Shown: piece after piece, positions 1-8,476 of the stretch
Position numbering within the stretch: position 1 is the first letter of the stretch
Layout of the letters: every line of letters begins with the position of its first letter
Assembly: GCA_964586135.1 (NCBI GenBank)
Contig: CAZPGS010000003.1
Coordinates: 1 to 37,887 of the forward strand
Reading direction: 5' to 3'
Length of the DNA stretch: 37,887 nt
Source of the DNA: WYZ-LMO8 sp964586135
Lineage (GTDB): Archaea > Thermoproteota > Methanomethylicia > Nezhaarchaeales > WYZ-LMO8
The notes under the pieces: generated by a model
Told to the model about the DNA's origin: nothing
Seen by the model: only the letters and a program-made list of their open reading frames with translations
Database searches by the model: none
Program-made: the position numbers and the translations under genes

Positions 1-1
1 T

Positions 2-169
2 ACAGTTAGTCGTGCAAAGACCTTAAACCTTGTCCTCGCTGAGCCCTACAGGCACATAATTGATGCGTACAATGCGACGGACCACCTTAGCGCTCAAGAA
101 GCCGAGAAGGTCATAGGTTTACTGAAGAGGACCGAAGGAGTAAGGAGAAGCAGGAATAACAGGAGTTAA
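2..169 (+). CDS. C-terminal part of an unrecognised protein
   Basis: An open frame runs in from the window edge and stops at TAA 167-169, leaving 55 residues. It ends in a basic tail (RRSRNNRS). The readable part is rich in charged helical residues (SAQEAEKVIGLLKRTEGV), and I do not recognise the family. The 5' end lies outside the window. The next gene on the same strand starts about 90 bp later, so co-transcription is possible but not shown. Confidence 0.4.
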   Translation, partial: TVSRAKTLNLVLAEPYRHIIDAYNATDHLSAQEAEKVIGLLKRTEGVRRSRNNRS

Positions 170-260
170 GTAGCAAGCTAGGACGTCCTACGATGTGGTA
201 AAGCTCAACCCTTAGACGAAGAGGATAAGTGCTAAGCCCGCCTATATCTGATTGAGCCCT

Positions 261-1097
261 ATGAGCTCGGACGTTGCCACAATAGCATCGACATCCGCGC
301 TCGCTGGCTTTGTGGGCTCGCTGATAGGTTTGGGAGGCGGTGCGATCGTCATTCCAATATTGACCCTCTTGGGCATTCCTCTCAAGCAGGCTATTGCGAA
401 TAGCATGATAACCCTCATAGCGACATCGAGTGGCTCCGCATCGGCCTACGTCAGAGAGAGGCTGACTAACGTTAAAGCGGCTATGTACTTGGAGATTTTC
501 ACGGTGATGGGGGCGATAGTCGGCGCGACTATAACGCTTTTGGTGCCGAGTAAATACCTCTACTTCTTCTTCGCCGCCTTCCTCTGCTCAGCATTTTACG
601 GAATTAGGAGGAAGGTGCTGACGAGTACAACCTACGATGGCAAGCCTCAAGATAAGTTCTCGAAGTGGTTGGAGCTCGAGGGCGCTTACTACGATGAAAG
701 CTTGGCCGAGGAGGTCAGTTACAAGATCGTGAGAGCGCACATTGGAGGCCCGGCCATGATGATCGCTGGACTGGCCGCCGGTATGCTCGGGATAGGGGCC
801 GGCGCCTTCAAGGTGGCTATACATGAGCTCATACTCAAGATGCCCCCTAAGGCGTCGAGCGCCACGAGCAACTTCATTATAGGCATGACGGCGCTGGCGG
901 GCTCGACCGTGTTCATAGCTTCGGGGCTTGTGAACGTGGTCTTGGCGGGCTCGATAGCTGTGGGAGCTACCATAGGCTCCTTGGCCGGCTCGAGGCTCCT
1001 CCCGAAAATGAGCGACAAGGCCATCAGGGGCCTGTTCTTGGTCGTCCTAACCTATTTGATCATCCAGATGGTGTACAAGGGGGTTACGTCTCCTTGA
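261..1097 (+). CDS. TSUP (TauE/SafE) family membrane transporter
   Basis: Polytopic membrane protein of about 278 residues with about eight hydrophobic segments in two repeats. The first repeat carries the glycine-rich signature of the TSUP family (GSLIGLGGGAIVIPILTLLG, about residues 18-37 from this start). The second repeat carries a matching AGMLGIGAGAFKVA. A hydrophilic loop of about 45 residues (YDGKPQDKFSKWLELEGAYY region) separates the halves. Known members move sulfite, sulfonates or other small organic anions across the cytoplasmic membrane; the substrate here cannot be read. A TTG nine bases upstream (252) is an alternative start, but ATG 261 is preferred. The stop overlaps the start of the DUF1634 gene by 4 nt (TTGA), so the two are co-translated. 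Confidence 0.85.
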   Translation: MSSDVATIASTSALAGFVGSLIGLGGGAIVIPILTLLGIPLKQAIANSMITLIATSSGSASAYVRERLTNVKAAMYLEIFTVMGAIVGATITLLVPSKYLYFFFAAFLCSAFYGIRRKVLTSTTYDGKPQDKFSKWLELEGAYYDESLAEEVSYKIVRAHIGGPAMMIAGLAAGMLGIGAGAFKVAIHELILKMPPKASSATSNFIIGMTALAGSTVFIASGLVNVVLAGSIAVGATIGSLAGSRLLPKMSDKAIRGLFLVVLTYLIIQMVYKGVTSP

Positions 1098-1468
1098 GGA
1101 AGCCAGCCCTAGAGGAGGTCATAGGCTACATACTGGTGATAGGAGTAATAACTTCGTTAACGATGGAGTTGGCTGGTCTCGTGCTATATGTATCGGGTAA
1201 GAGGACTATGGAGATAGACTTGAGCGACCCTGAGGCTTACGTGAGGTCTAGGGACTTTTTCGCCTACGTGTTTGATGTAGCGTCCTCGACGTTCGGCAAC
1301 CCCAACTACGCCACCGTGATGGCCCTTGGCCTAGTCTTCCTCATGCTCACGCCGTACCTCAGAGTTGTGGCTTCTGTGGTGTACTTCGCTTTTTCCCGCA
1401 ACTACAAGTACGTAGCGATAACGCTCATCGTCCTTGCCATGCTTACGGCGAGCCTCATGGCTCGCTAA
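1094..1468 (+). CDS. DUF1634-type small membrane protein
   Basis: Protein of 124 residues with three predicted membrane helices: about residues 9-32 (IGYILVIGVITSLTMELAG), about 75-98 and about 103-122. A polar stretch with SDPEAYVRSRDFF lies between the first two. Size, helix pattern and position directly after a TSUP transporter match the DUF1634 family, which commonly accompanies TauE/SafE proteins in archaea and bacteria. The TTG start is embedded in the upstream stop (TTGA, 4-nt overlap), a strong sign of an operon. A role as accessory subunit of the transporter is inferred from context. Confidence 0.7.
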   Translation: MRKPALEEVIGYILVIGVITSLTMELAGLVLYVSGKRTMEIDLSDPEAYVRSRDFFAYVFDVASSTFGNPNYATVMALGLVFLMLTPYLRVVASVVYFAFSRNYKYVAITLIVLAMLTASLMAR

Positions 1469-1485
1469 CGTGCCTCGTAGTAACC

Positions 1486-1959
1486 CTAAAGGCGTCGCGC
1501 TCCACGCGAGCCTCTCAAGTCTAGGCTAGACAGTTTCCTCGATTTCTGAGATTTCTTATAGATCCTCTCCCGACAGCCGTCTTTATATGGTCTTATGTAG
1601 TCGTAGTCTCTCTCGAAGATGAGCCCTTCATCGATGTGCTTCAGCACGTGTTTGCACACGGTTTCCGAGATGAACTTACATACATACTTAGTGTCCATTT
1701 TTAACGTAGTCGCTAGCTTTAATATCGGACAAGGGTTTCGGGATATCGCGATGAGCTCTTCGTCCGTGAGTTTTACTATCTCGACGTCTTCCGGCCTCAG
1801 AGCTAAGAAATCTATGTAAAAGGCTTCGTACAGGTCGCGCATCGTGACTGCTCTACGGGGCCTCAAGAGCCACAAGTGCGCGTAGAGGGAAAAAACGAGT
1901 AGCCCTAGGATCAAGGGAACGTGCTTTAGGGCCCAAGAGACCCTCTCTAACAGCTTCAT
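1486..1959 (-). CDS. Membrane-anchored protein with conserved-looking cysteines, function unknown
   Basis: 157 residues. One hydrophobic segment (about residues 14-32, VPLILGLLVFSLYAHLWLL) is followed by RPRR, which suggests a single N-terminal anchor. The soluble part has Cys at NPCPIL, KYVCKF, ETVCKH and DGCRER and ends in a basic tail. The pattern CPIL...VC...VC...YDYIRPYKDGCRERI recalls small archaeal Cys proteins related to the amino-thiazoline-carboxylate hydrolase/4-vinyl-reductase-like group, but I cannot assign it securely. It converges with the DUF1634 gene (17 bp apart). ATG 1959 is the only obvious start. Confidence 0.55.
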   Translation of the reverse strand: MKLLERVSWALKHVPLILGLLVFSLYAHLWLLRPRRAVTMRDLYEAFYIDFLALRPEDVEIVKLTDEELIAISRNPCPILKLATTLKMDTKYVCKFISETVCKHVLKHIDEGLIFERDYDYIRPYKDGCRERIYKKSQKSRKLSSLDLRGSRGARRL

Positions 1960-2292
1960 CGTTTATCGAGGCCTCTTCGCCTCTAACCTGGCCCACAGCG
2001 CTTTTTAAGCTATTCAATCAGAGGACGACGTTGAACGTCGCAAGCTTAAGGTTTCTCGACCGAATAGTAGCACAGGCCATGAAGAGCGCTTTGTGAGAAA
2101 TGCTTAGAGCAGACGAGTCCACGTAATCGTAACTTAATAGCGAGCCAGCCGCGTGAGCTCGCGCCTCGTCAAAAGGTCATGGAAGCTTAAGGCTCTCCTT
2201 CCCATTGACTATACTATGGAGCTATTGACGTGCACGGATGAAATTGTAAAAGTTTTTAGGCTCTAAGCGTCAGAGGAGTGTCACGATTATTT
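1960..2292. other. Intergenic region upstream of aEF2
   Basis: About 330 bp between two divergent genes with no convincing open frame. It contains a short palindrome (GACGTTGAACGTC near 2029) and an A/T-rich patch (AATTGTAAAAGTTTTTAGG, about 2241-2260) about 50 bp before the aEF2 start, which may be its TATA region. Nothing else was recognised. Confidence 0.4.
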
Positions 2293-2305
2293 GAGGTGCC
2301 AAGAG

Positions 2306-4510
2306 ATGGTGAAGTTCAAGCAGACCGAGGAGATCCTGAAGATCATGAGAAATCGAGAATTTGTCAGAAACATCGGGACACTAGCCCATGTAGATCATGG
2401 CAAGACCACTCTTAGCGACAGTTTGTTGATGGCGGCCGGCATGATTTCTCCTAAGGTAGCCGGCAAGGCCTTGGCGCTCGACTACGTCGAGATAGAGCAG
2501 CTTAGGCAAATGACCGTTAAGGCCGCCAATGTGTCCTTATATCACGAGTGGGAGGGCAAGCCCTACGTCATTAACTTGGTCGACACCCCTGGCCACGTCG
2601 ATTTCACCGGCCACGTGACTCGTAGCCTGCGCGTTATGGACGGGGCAATCGTCGTAGTTGACGCCGTCGAGGGCGTCATGACCCAGACTGAGACGGTCGT
2701 TAGGCAGGCCATGGAGGAGCGCGTCAGGCCCCTCTTATACATCAACAAGGTCGATCGCTTGATCAAGGAGCTTAAGCTTAGTGCTAACGAGGTTCAGCAG
2801 AGGTTTGTAAGCATTATCAGGGACTTTAACGCTTTGATAGACCTGTATGCCGATCCCGAGTTCAGGAACAAATGGAAAGTCGACCCCGCCAAGGGTCAGG
2901 TCGCCTTCGGTTCAGCCCTTCACAAGTGGGGTTTGACCATCCCCATAGCTCAACAGAAGGGCGTCAGGTTCAGCTATATACTCGATGCCTATGAAAAGGG
3001 CTACTACGACAAGCTAGCCGATGACTTCCCCCTCTACGCTGCCATCTTAGACATGGTCGTTGAGCACGTCCCCAACCCCATGGAGGCTCAAAGGTATCGA
3101 CTCTCTAGGATCTGGAAGGGCGACCTCGATTCCCCTATTGGCAAGGCCATGTTGAACTGCGACGATCAGGGCCCCTTAGTGATATGCGTAAGCAAGGTCG
3201 TGGCCGATCCTCATGCCGGCCTCGTGGCCACAGGACGAGTTTTCAGCGGGAGGGTCGAAGAGGCGCGTGAGGTCTACTTAATGATGGTCAAGACCACTGA
3301 GAGGATTACGCAGGTCGGCCTCTACATGGGTCCTTATCGCGAGGTCTGTGAGAGCATCACTGCTGGCAACATTGCCGCTATGCTCGGCTTGGAGCATGCT
3401 AGGGCCGGCGAGACGGTCATAGACCCTGCGCTGAAAGGGGCTATGGTTCCCTTCGAGAGGCTCCGCTACATAAGCGAACCCGTCGTAACCATCGCCATTG
3501 AGCCCAAGAAGAGCGGAGACCTCCCGAAGCTCGTCGAAGCTCTTAGGAAGATGGCCATCGAGGACCCGACACTCCACGTCAAGATAAACCAAGAGACTGG
3601 CGAGTACTTGGTAGCTGGCATGGGCCAGCTCCATCTGGAGATAGCTCTATGGGACCTCAAGCAGAGGACAGGGCTCGAGGTCGTCACCTCCCCGCCCATA
3701 GTCGTTTATCGAGAGAGCGTGAGGAAGAGCGCAGGCCCCTTTGAGGGCAAGTCCCCCAATAAGCACAACAGAGTCTACGTAGTCATCGAGCCCCTAAATG
3801 AGGAGACCCTCCGCCTCTTAGAGATGGGCAAGGTCTATGACGACCAGGACTGGCGTGAGCGCGCCAAGATCTTGAGAGAGGAGGCCGGCTGGGACGCCGA
3901 CGAGGCTAGGGGAATATGGGCGATTGATGACTTCTTCAACATATTTGTCGACGCCACCAAAGGCGTCCAGTACTTGAGAGACGTCAAGGACACCCTGATC
4001 TCGGGCTTTAGGTGGGCCTTGGCCGAAGGTCCACTCTGCCACGAGCCCTGCCGAGGGGTTAAGGTCAAGCTCATCGACGCCTTGATTCACGAAGACCCTG
4101 TTCACCGTGGCCCGGCGCAACTCATGCCAGCTCTTCGAGACGCCACGTTCGTGGCCTTCTTGTCTGCTAAGCCTACGCTCCTGGAGCCCGTCTTGAAGAT
4201 CGAGGCCAAGTGCCCCACCGACTACGTCTCCGGCTTGACCAGGGTCCTCATGACTAGGCGCAGCAAGATCGTGAGCTTGGAGGCTCAGGAGCTACTGATG
4301 ATTTTGAAGGGCGAGATCCCTGTTGCCGAGACCTTCGACTTAGCCAACGAAATCAGGAGCGCCACGGCTGGGCGAGCCTTTTGGGCCACTGAGTTCAAAG
4401 GCTGGCAGCCAGTCCCCGAGTCCATGCTCCAGGACTTGGTGCTAAAGATACGCGAGAGGAAGGGCTTGCCGAAGACGATTCCAAAACCAGAGGACTTTAT
4501 GCCTCTATAG
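2306..4510 (+). CDS. fusA: Archaeal elongation factor 2 (aEF2)
   Basis: 734 residues, the normal aEF2 length. It is the GTPase that drives ribosomal translocation. GTP-binding motifs are intact: AHVDHGKT (residues 27-34), the switch I threonine in MTVKAANVS, DTPGH and NKVD. Domain IV carries HEDPVHRGPAQLMP, whose second histidine (residue 600, codon 4103-4105) is the site converted to diphthamide in archaea and eukaryotes. A TTG lies in frame at 2291, but ATG 2306 is preferred because GAGGTG (2293-2298) sits 7 nt ahead as ribosome-binding site and MVKFKQTEEILKIM matches the family N terminus. The switch I context EIEQLRQM is unusual (most relatives have QQRGIT). Single-copy housekeeping gene, uninterrupted here. 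Confidence 0.97.
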   Translation: MVKFKQTEEILKIMRNREFVRNIGTLAHVDHGKTTLSDSLLMAAGMISPKVAGKALALDYVEIEQLRQMTVKAANVSLYHEWEGKPYVINLVDTPGHVDFTGHVTRSLRVMDGAIVVVDAVEGVMTQTETVVRQAMEERVRPLLYINKVDRLIKELKLSANEVQQRFVSIIRDFNALIDLYADPEFRNKWKVDPAKGQVAFGSALHKWGLTIPIAQQKGVRFSYILDAYEKGYYDKLADDFPLYAAILDMVVEHVPNPMEAQRYRLSRIWKGDLDSPIGKAMLNCDDQGPLVICVSKVVADPHAGLVATGRVFSGRVEEAREVYLMMVKTTERITQVGLYMGPYREVCESITAGNIAAMLGLEHARAGETVIDPALKGAMVPFERLRYISEPVVTIAIEPKKSGDLPKLVEALRKMAIEDPTLHVKINQETGEYLVAGMGQLHLEIALWDLKQRTGLEVVTSPPIVVYRESVRKSAGPFEGKSPNKHNRVYVVIEPLNEETLRLLEMGKVYDDQDWRERAKILREEAGWDADEARGIWAIDDFFNIFVDATKGVQYLRDVKDTLISGFRWALAEGPLCHEPCRGVKVKLIDALIHEDPVHRGPAQLMPALRDATFVAFLSAKPTLLEPVLKIEAKCPTDYVSGLTRVLMTRRSKIVSLEAQELLMILKGEIPVAETFDLANEIRSATAGRAFWATEFKGWQPVPESMLQDLVLKIRERKGLPKTIPKPEDFMPL

Positions 4511-4627
4511 ACCAATGGTTGCTTAACTAAGGCTTTAGCGGATGGTTCGACTTTGCTTACTACACGCAAATAACTCCATACTCTTATGACAAACCTCTCT
4601 ATATGACCTCAGTGGTGGCGTTGAGCC

Positions 4628-5494
4628 ATGAATTGTACGACCGTGCTCGTGAATGGCCTCCTAACTTACGACTCTGGTAAGACATACGTCGCTATAGCTT
4701 TGGCCAAAGCGCTCGTCGAGAGGGGGTTTAAGGTCTCGGCCTTTAAGCCCCTCGCTGGCCACTCTGCCTGGTATCAGTTCAATACCGTGCTCTGCAGCTT
4801 AAAGTATGGAGTTCTGGTCGGCGAGGACGTGCTAAAGTACAAGGACTTGTTAGGCTTAGGCTCAGACATCGAATTAGTAAACCCCGTGGACCTCCTGCTG
4901 GCCCCTTTAGACCCTAACCGCTTCGAGAAAGTGGAAGACTACCTGAACGCTCTCTGCAATCAGTTTGAGCAACTAATCATGGCGAGGATTAGCGACTGCC
5001 GTAGTGGGGCCACGATGTATTACGTCGTCGAGGACAATGCCTCAAGAGCGGTTCCTGGGCTAAGGCCTTGGGTTAAGAGGTTAGTCGAAAAGTTTAAGCC
5101 CAAGCCCGTTTCGGCAGAGCGCTTTTTCGCCGACATACTGGCCCAGCGCGACATAATCGGATCGCTAGACTACGCCTTCAATGCTCTTAAGTCGAGGGCC
5201 GAAGTTCTCGTGGTGGAGTCCTTTAACGATGCAGCAGTACCCTTCATGGACTTCTTAAGTGACATCGATGTGGTGTTGACAGTCACGCCCGGCTACCTCT
5301 TCAAGTTGGACCCTGAGGGCTTTAAAAAGGCCGTGAAGTCATCTTATTCAAAGCTCGGCGAGAGGGGCTTAACGTTGGACTTGATCTTCAACGACATTGA
5401 CGTTGAATCGAGGATTTCTTTGCCGGTCGTGAGCTCAGTAAGCGAGCTTGCAACCTTCATCTCAAGACATCTTGAGCTTATGCTAAGTTGTTGA
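4628..5494 (+). CDS. BioD-like P-loop ATPase of unknown substrate
   Basis: 288 residues. The N terminus (TVLVNGLLTYDSGKT, Walker A at residues 10-19) followed by a helix and SAFKPLAG is the dethiobiotin-synthetase-like P-loop arrangement (G-x6-GKT with FKP after strand 2). A Walker B-like strand is ALKSRAEVLVVESFNDA and a late strand is DVVLTVTPGYLF. No biotin-synthesis neighbour is present and the middle differs from bacterial BioD, so I call it only a BioD-fold ATPase. ATG 4628 is chosen, with GGTGG at 4613-4617 upstream. It follows aEF2 by 117 bp on the same strand. Confidence 0.6.
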   Translation: MNCTTVLVNGLLTYDSGKTYVAIALAKALVERGFKVSAFKPLAGHSAWYQFNTVLCSLKYGVLVGEDVLKYKDLLGLGSDIELVNPVDLLLAPLDPNRFEKVEDYLNALCNQFEQLIMARISDCRSGATMYYVVEDNASRAVPGLRPWVKRLVEKFKPKPVSAERFFADILAQRDIIGSLDYAFNALKSRAEVLVVESFNDAAVPFMDFLSDIDVVLTVTPGYLFKLDPEGFKKAVKSSYSKLGERGLTLDLIFNDIDVESRISLPVVSSVSELATFISRHLELMLSC

Positions 5495-5624
5495 ACCTTT
5501 AACCGCTAACCGCAATTAGAACCTGTTTCTCTCTATTGATTTTCCGTGACCAAGTCTATAACGTCATCATGTGAGCTCTCGAAGGAACTCGGTGAGCTTG
5601 TTTTACTGCTAGAGCAAGCACTTA

Positions 5625-5834
5625 TGGGCGTAGGTCTAGTGTTGGTCTAGACCCAAGGTCGCTAAAGGCGTTGCGGGTTNNNNNNNNNNNNNNNNNNNNN
5701 NNNNNNNNNNNNNNNNNNNNNNNNNNNNNNNNNNNNNNNNNNNNNNNNNNNNNNNNNNNNNNNNNNNNNNNNNNNNNNNTGGGCGTAGGTCTAGTGTTGG
5801 TCTAGACCCAAGGTCGCTAAAGGCGTTGCGGGTT
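5625..5834. repeat. Scaffold gap of 100 N bounded by an exact 55-bp direct repeat
   Basis: Bases 5680-5779 are N. The 55 bases before the gap (5625-5679) are identical to the 55 bases after it (5780-5834). Each copy contains an inverted repeat, GGTCTAG and CTAGACC, separated by 7 nt. A 100-N run is the conventional mark for a gap of unknown size. Identical contig ends of exactly 55 bp look like an unresolved k-mer overlap from a de Bruijn assembler, so the true distance could be minus 55, with nothing missing. Alternatively the 55-mer is a genuine genomic repeat. The flank 5495-5624 has no recognisable gene. Confidence 0.85.
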
Positions 5835-5840
5835 ACAACT

Positions 5841-6060
5841 GAAAGCCTCGCCCTTCAGGGCGGGGATGATGGGGGAAAGCCTATGAAGCGCCCTGTTCCT
5901 AGTTAGTAGTTGATATAGCCCCGAGCCCTGAGAGGGGTAGGGTAATGGGCCGGAGGCCCGGCCCGGGATTAAATCTCCACCACGGGGAGATATAATCCCA
6001 AACCTCCCAGCCCTAGGGGGCGAGGAACCCCCGCCTCTTCAGGGCGGGGAGGAGGTCAGG
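5841..6060 (+). ncRNA. Structured IS605/TnpB-type 3' end remnant, possible omega-RNA
   Basis: Two copies of a GC-rich end motif, TTCAGGGCGGGGA(T/G)GA, lie at about 5855-5869 and 6038-6053. Each is preceded by a complementary arm (CCTCGCCC, CCCCCGCC), giving short hairpins with a TTCA-type loop. Between them is a run of further stems: GGCCGGAGGCCCGGCC (about 5948-5963), and a long hairpin whose arms GGGATTAAATCTCC and GGAGATATAATCCC (about 5965-6000) pair with one mismatch. This layout resembles the right end of IS200/IS605-family elements in archaea, where the tnpB 3' end overlaps its guide RNA. No tnpB frame survives: the frame reading toward LQGGEEV has a stop just upstream. It is either a decayed end or a stand-alone guide-RNA-like element. 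Confidence 0.4.
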
Positions 6061-6087
6061 GGTAATGCTAGCAGGCAAAGGCCTCAT

Positions 6088-6333
6088 CTAGGGAAAAAGC
6101 CTTAAACCCTTACGATATTTGACGCGGTCACGATTAATAAGATAAGTTGCTAGGTAAAGGCGGTACTCTTCCTCGCGTATCGTAAACTTAACGGTCACGG
6201 TCGTGAGTTGCGCATCAAGTTCGTCAGGTAGACCATGTAAGGCTTCGCGAGTTTGGAACTTGAGATGTGACAGGGGAGTCGATGCACGGCCATCTCTAAA
6301 GATTCTCAGAGATGGGATCATCAGAACCCTCAC
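6088..6333 (-). CDS. Small hypothetical protein, doubtful
   Basis: 81 codons reading away from the CinA-like gene. The C-terminal half (TVTVKFTIREEEYRLYLATYLINRDRVKYRKG) has a plausible beta-strand/charged pattern, but I recognise no family and see no ribosome-binding site or close operon partner. It lies between the omega-RNA-like remnant and a solid gene, so it could be a relic or chance open frame. Confidence 0.25.
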   Translation of the reverse strand: MRVLMIPSLRIFRDGRASTPLSHLKFQTREALHGLPDELDAQLTTVTVKFTIREEEYRLYLATYLINRDRVKYRKGLRLFP

Positions 6334-6423
6334 CCAATTAGATTTGGCTCACTGGTTTTGACGGCATCCTTATCTACTACTCTTACTCACGCTACGCCTG
6401 GTGGTCTTGTGGAGGCATTTACC

Positions 6424-7188
6424 GTGGAGATAATAACCGTGGGCAACGAGCTCCTAAGCGGGCGAGTCGTCAATACCAACGCCTCTTGGATCGCTGACAA
6501 CGTTACCAGGCTGGGGGGATTGGTCAAGAGGATTACAATGGTGGGCGACGACGTCGAGGAATGTAGTGCGGCGATAAGAGAGGCCTTGGCCCGTAAGCCC
6601 AGGCTAATAATCACGACAGGTGGTCTGGGCCCGACGTTCGATGACAGGACCCTCGAGAGCATAGCCGTCGCCTTGGGCCTCTCCATGGAGCTCAGCGAAG
6701 AAGCTTTGCGCATGATCGAAGAGAAGTATGGGAGGGAGGTAACACCCCCTAGGCTCAAGATGGCCAGGCTCCCGAGAGGAGGCAAACCCCTCTATAATCC
6801 CGTAGGGACGGCTCCCGGATGCTTGATCGAGGCTGGCGACGTGGTCATGGTGGCTCTTCCAGGCGTGCCATCGGAGATGAAGGCCATGTTTGAAACGCAC
6901 GTGAAGCCAATGATATTGAAGCTCTCTCGCGCAGCGTACGCTTCAAAGCTGGTTAAAGTGGACATGATCGAGGAATCCTCCTTGGCGCCGATGATCGAAG
7001 AGGTCATGAGGAAGTGCAAGGCAGTGTACGTGAAGTCGCGCCCCAAGAGGGACGGCGAGGCGTACATAGAGGTCGAGGTGTCGTCTAGAGCGCCGACGAT
7101 GAAGGAGGCTGAGGAGAACGTCGCAGAGGCCTGCGAATTACTCAAGGAGCTGATCGTAAGAGCTGGCGCCAAGGCCCAGGAGATTTAG
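6424..7188 (+). CDS. CinA/MoaB-like nucleotide-binding domain protein
   Basis: About 254 residues. It begins MEIITVGNELLSGRVVNTNASWIA and contains TTGGLGPTFDDRT and NPVGTAPG...VALPGVPSEMK. These are the hallmarks of the molybdopterin-binding (MoaB/Mog) domain as found at the front of CinA, the ADP-ribose pyrophosphatase/NMN-deamidase-related family. The C-terminal deamidase domain of bacterial CinA is absent, as is usual in archaea. The open frame extends to TTG 6358, but GTG 6424 is chosen because GGAGG (6411-6415) lies 8 nt ahead and the family starts here; GTG 6409 is possible. The exact reaction in archaea is not established. Confidence 0.8.
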   Translation: MEIITVGNELLSGRVVNTNASWIADNVTRLGGLVKRITMVGDDVEECSAAIREALARKPRLIITTGGLGPTFDDRTLESIAVALGLSMELSEEALRMIEEKYGREVTPPRLKMARLPRGGKPLYNPVGTAPGCLIEAGDVVMVALPGVPSEMKAMFETHVKPMILKLSRAAYASKLVKVDMIEESSLAPMIEEVMRKCKAVYVKSRPKRDGEAYIEVEVSSRAPTMKEAEENVAEACELLKELIVRAGAKAQEI

Positions 7189-7231
7189 AAAGCGCTCGCT
7201 GTTGCTCTTCTCGCACCACCGTATTGTTCGA

Positions 7232-8353
7232 TTACGTAGAGCGAGGCAATCTCGCGGCTAGGCTCGCCAACCTCCTCAATGCCTCTCTCTTTTCCCTCCA
7301 ATCAATGTTGGACTTGTCGATAGCCCCCTCCAAGAAGCCTATGACCTCGTCCATTCGATTTACATCGACTGGGTGCGGCACACCATCCTTTCCGCCAAAG
7401 GCAAATGAATACTTAACCGGGTCCTTCCAGCTCAACTTTGCCCCAAATATCAGCTCCGCTATTAGCGCTAGGCTCCTTATGGTCAGAGGCCCCATGCCCT
7501 CTATTAGTAGGAGCTCCTCAAAGCTCGAGGGGCTGAAGTGGTAGGCTTGCTCTAGCGCGAGCCAGTTGACAAAGCGTGGGAGCTTGTAGACCTCGATGTC
7601 CACAACGCCTTGCCTTTGGAGCCAAGCGTCCAACGGCCCCCGTACCTTCGCTGTAGCGGCTTTGATGAGCCGGCCGACCTTCTTGGGCCCCTCTTTGGCA
7701 ATATCGACGCAAAGCCTTCTAGCCTCCGAGCTCTCTTTGTCAGTCAAGTTCAAGACGTGATCGTGGACCACGTCTCCCACGATCCCTTTATGGGGCTCTT
7801 CCGTAAAGCTTTTGAGCTCAGTGGAAAGCCAATGAAATCTCCTAGCGAACCTCTCTACGGGCCTCATGCCCTGCTGTATCACAGCCCAAGAGCCGTTCTC
7901 GGCTATGAAGAACGTGTGGTGGTAGAGCTGATAGCCAGCCTGTATGGCCGACGTATCTATTTTGGCTACGAGCCTGCTAATCCTGACGAAGTTTGAGGCC
8001 TCGTCCTCCATTCCGTAGGACTTGCTCACGCATATTATCTCTTGAGGCGTGAGCCTCGAGGCCTTGCCTTTTCCTCCACATGCCCTCACTCCTAGCTCCT
8101 TTTCCATCAGCGCCCTCTTAATTGCTGAGCAAGTGACTGTCGTGGTACCGCTGCTATCCCAGTCATAGCCCAAGGCGCACGCTAAGGCCTGAAACCATAG
8201 GGGATCTGCTATCTTTTCCAAGAGCCCTGAGGGGCCATATTCGTCGACGATTATAGCTAACACGCACTTTGCTAGCCTGGCCATCCTCTCGTAGAGCCAT
8301 TTAGGTGCTTTGCCGTCGTGTAGCGGTAGGTCGAAGGCCTTTCTGTACACCAT
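7232..8353 (-). CDS. DUF763 family protein
   Basis: 373 residues matching the DUF763 layout. The N terminus has LPLHDGKAPKWLYERMARLA, followed by DPLWFQALACALGYDWDSSGTTT, ACGGKGKASRLTPQEI and a C-terminal region with LLLIEGMGPLTIRSLALIAELIFG, which looks like a helix-hairpin-helix (about residues 280-303). The family is widespread in thermophilic archaea and bacteria. Helix-hairpin-helix elements suggest nucleic-acid binding, but no biochemical function is known to me. It converges with the CinA-like gene (43 bp apart) and diverges from the Lrp regulator, so its promoter lies in 8354-8476. Confidence 0.85.
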   Translation of the reverse strand: MVYRKAFDLPLHDGKAPKWLYERMARLAKCVLAIIVDEYGPSGLLEKIADPLWFQALACALGYDWDSSGTTTVTCSAIKRALMEKELGVRACGGKGKASRLTPQEIICVSKSYGMEDEASNFVRISRLVAKIDTSAIQAGYQLYHHTFFIAENGSWAVIQQGMRPVERFARRFHWLSTELKSFTEEPHKGIVGDVVHDHVLNLTDKESSEARRLCVDIAKEGPKKVGRLIKAATAKVRGPLDAWLQRQGVVDIEVYKLPRFVNWLALEQAYHFSPSSFEELLLIEGMGPLTIRSLALIAELIFGAKLSWKDPVKYSFAFGGKDGVPHPVDVNRMDEVIGFLEGAIDKSNIDWREKREALRRLASLAARLPRST

Positions 8354-8404
8354 CGAGATAGCTTTAGCGGGCAGGGCTTTAAGCCTTTTAACTGGCCTTC
8401 ACTT

Positions 8405-8440
8405 AAATCTTATATAACTAACAAAGTTCATAGTTATCTA
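8405..8440 (+). promoter_or_regulatory. Lrp promoter with inverted repeat (candidate autoregulatory operator)
   Basis: A TATA box (TTATATAA, 8410-8417) lies about 65 bp before the Lrp ATG. Overlapping its 3' edge is a perfect 7-bp inverted repeat, ATAACTA (8414-8420) and TAGTTAT (8431-8437), spaced 10 nt, spanning the region where transcription should start. Many archaeal Lrp proteins repress their own gene by binding such palindromes at the TATA box or start site; that role here is inference. Confidence 0.5.
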
Positions 8441-8476
8441 AGAGAAAAGTCCTCAGGATTTAGGAGTTAAGGAGTC

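Noticed and set aside
5495..6087. CRISPR array
   Set aside because: Only two copies of the 55-mer (gap edges) and two of the GC-rich end motif exist; there is no regular repeat-spacer pattern.
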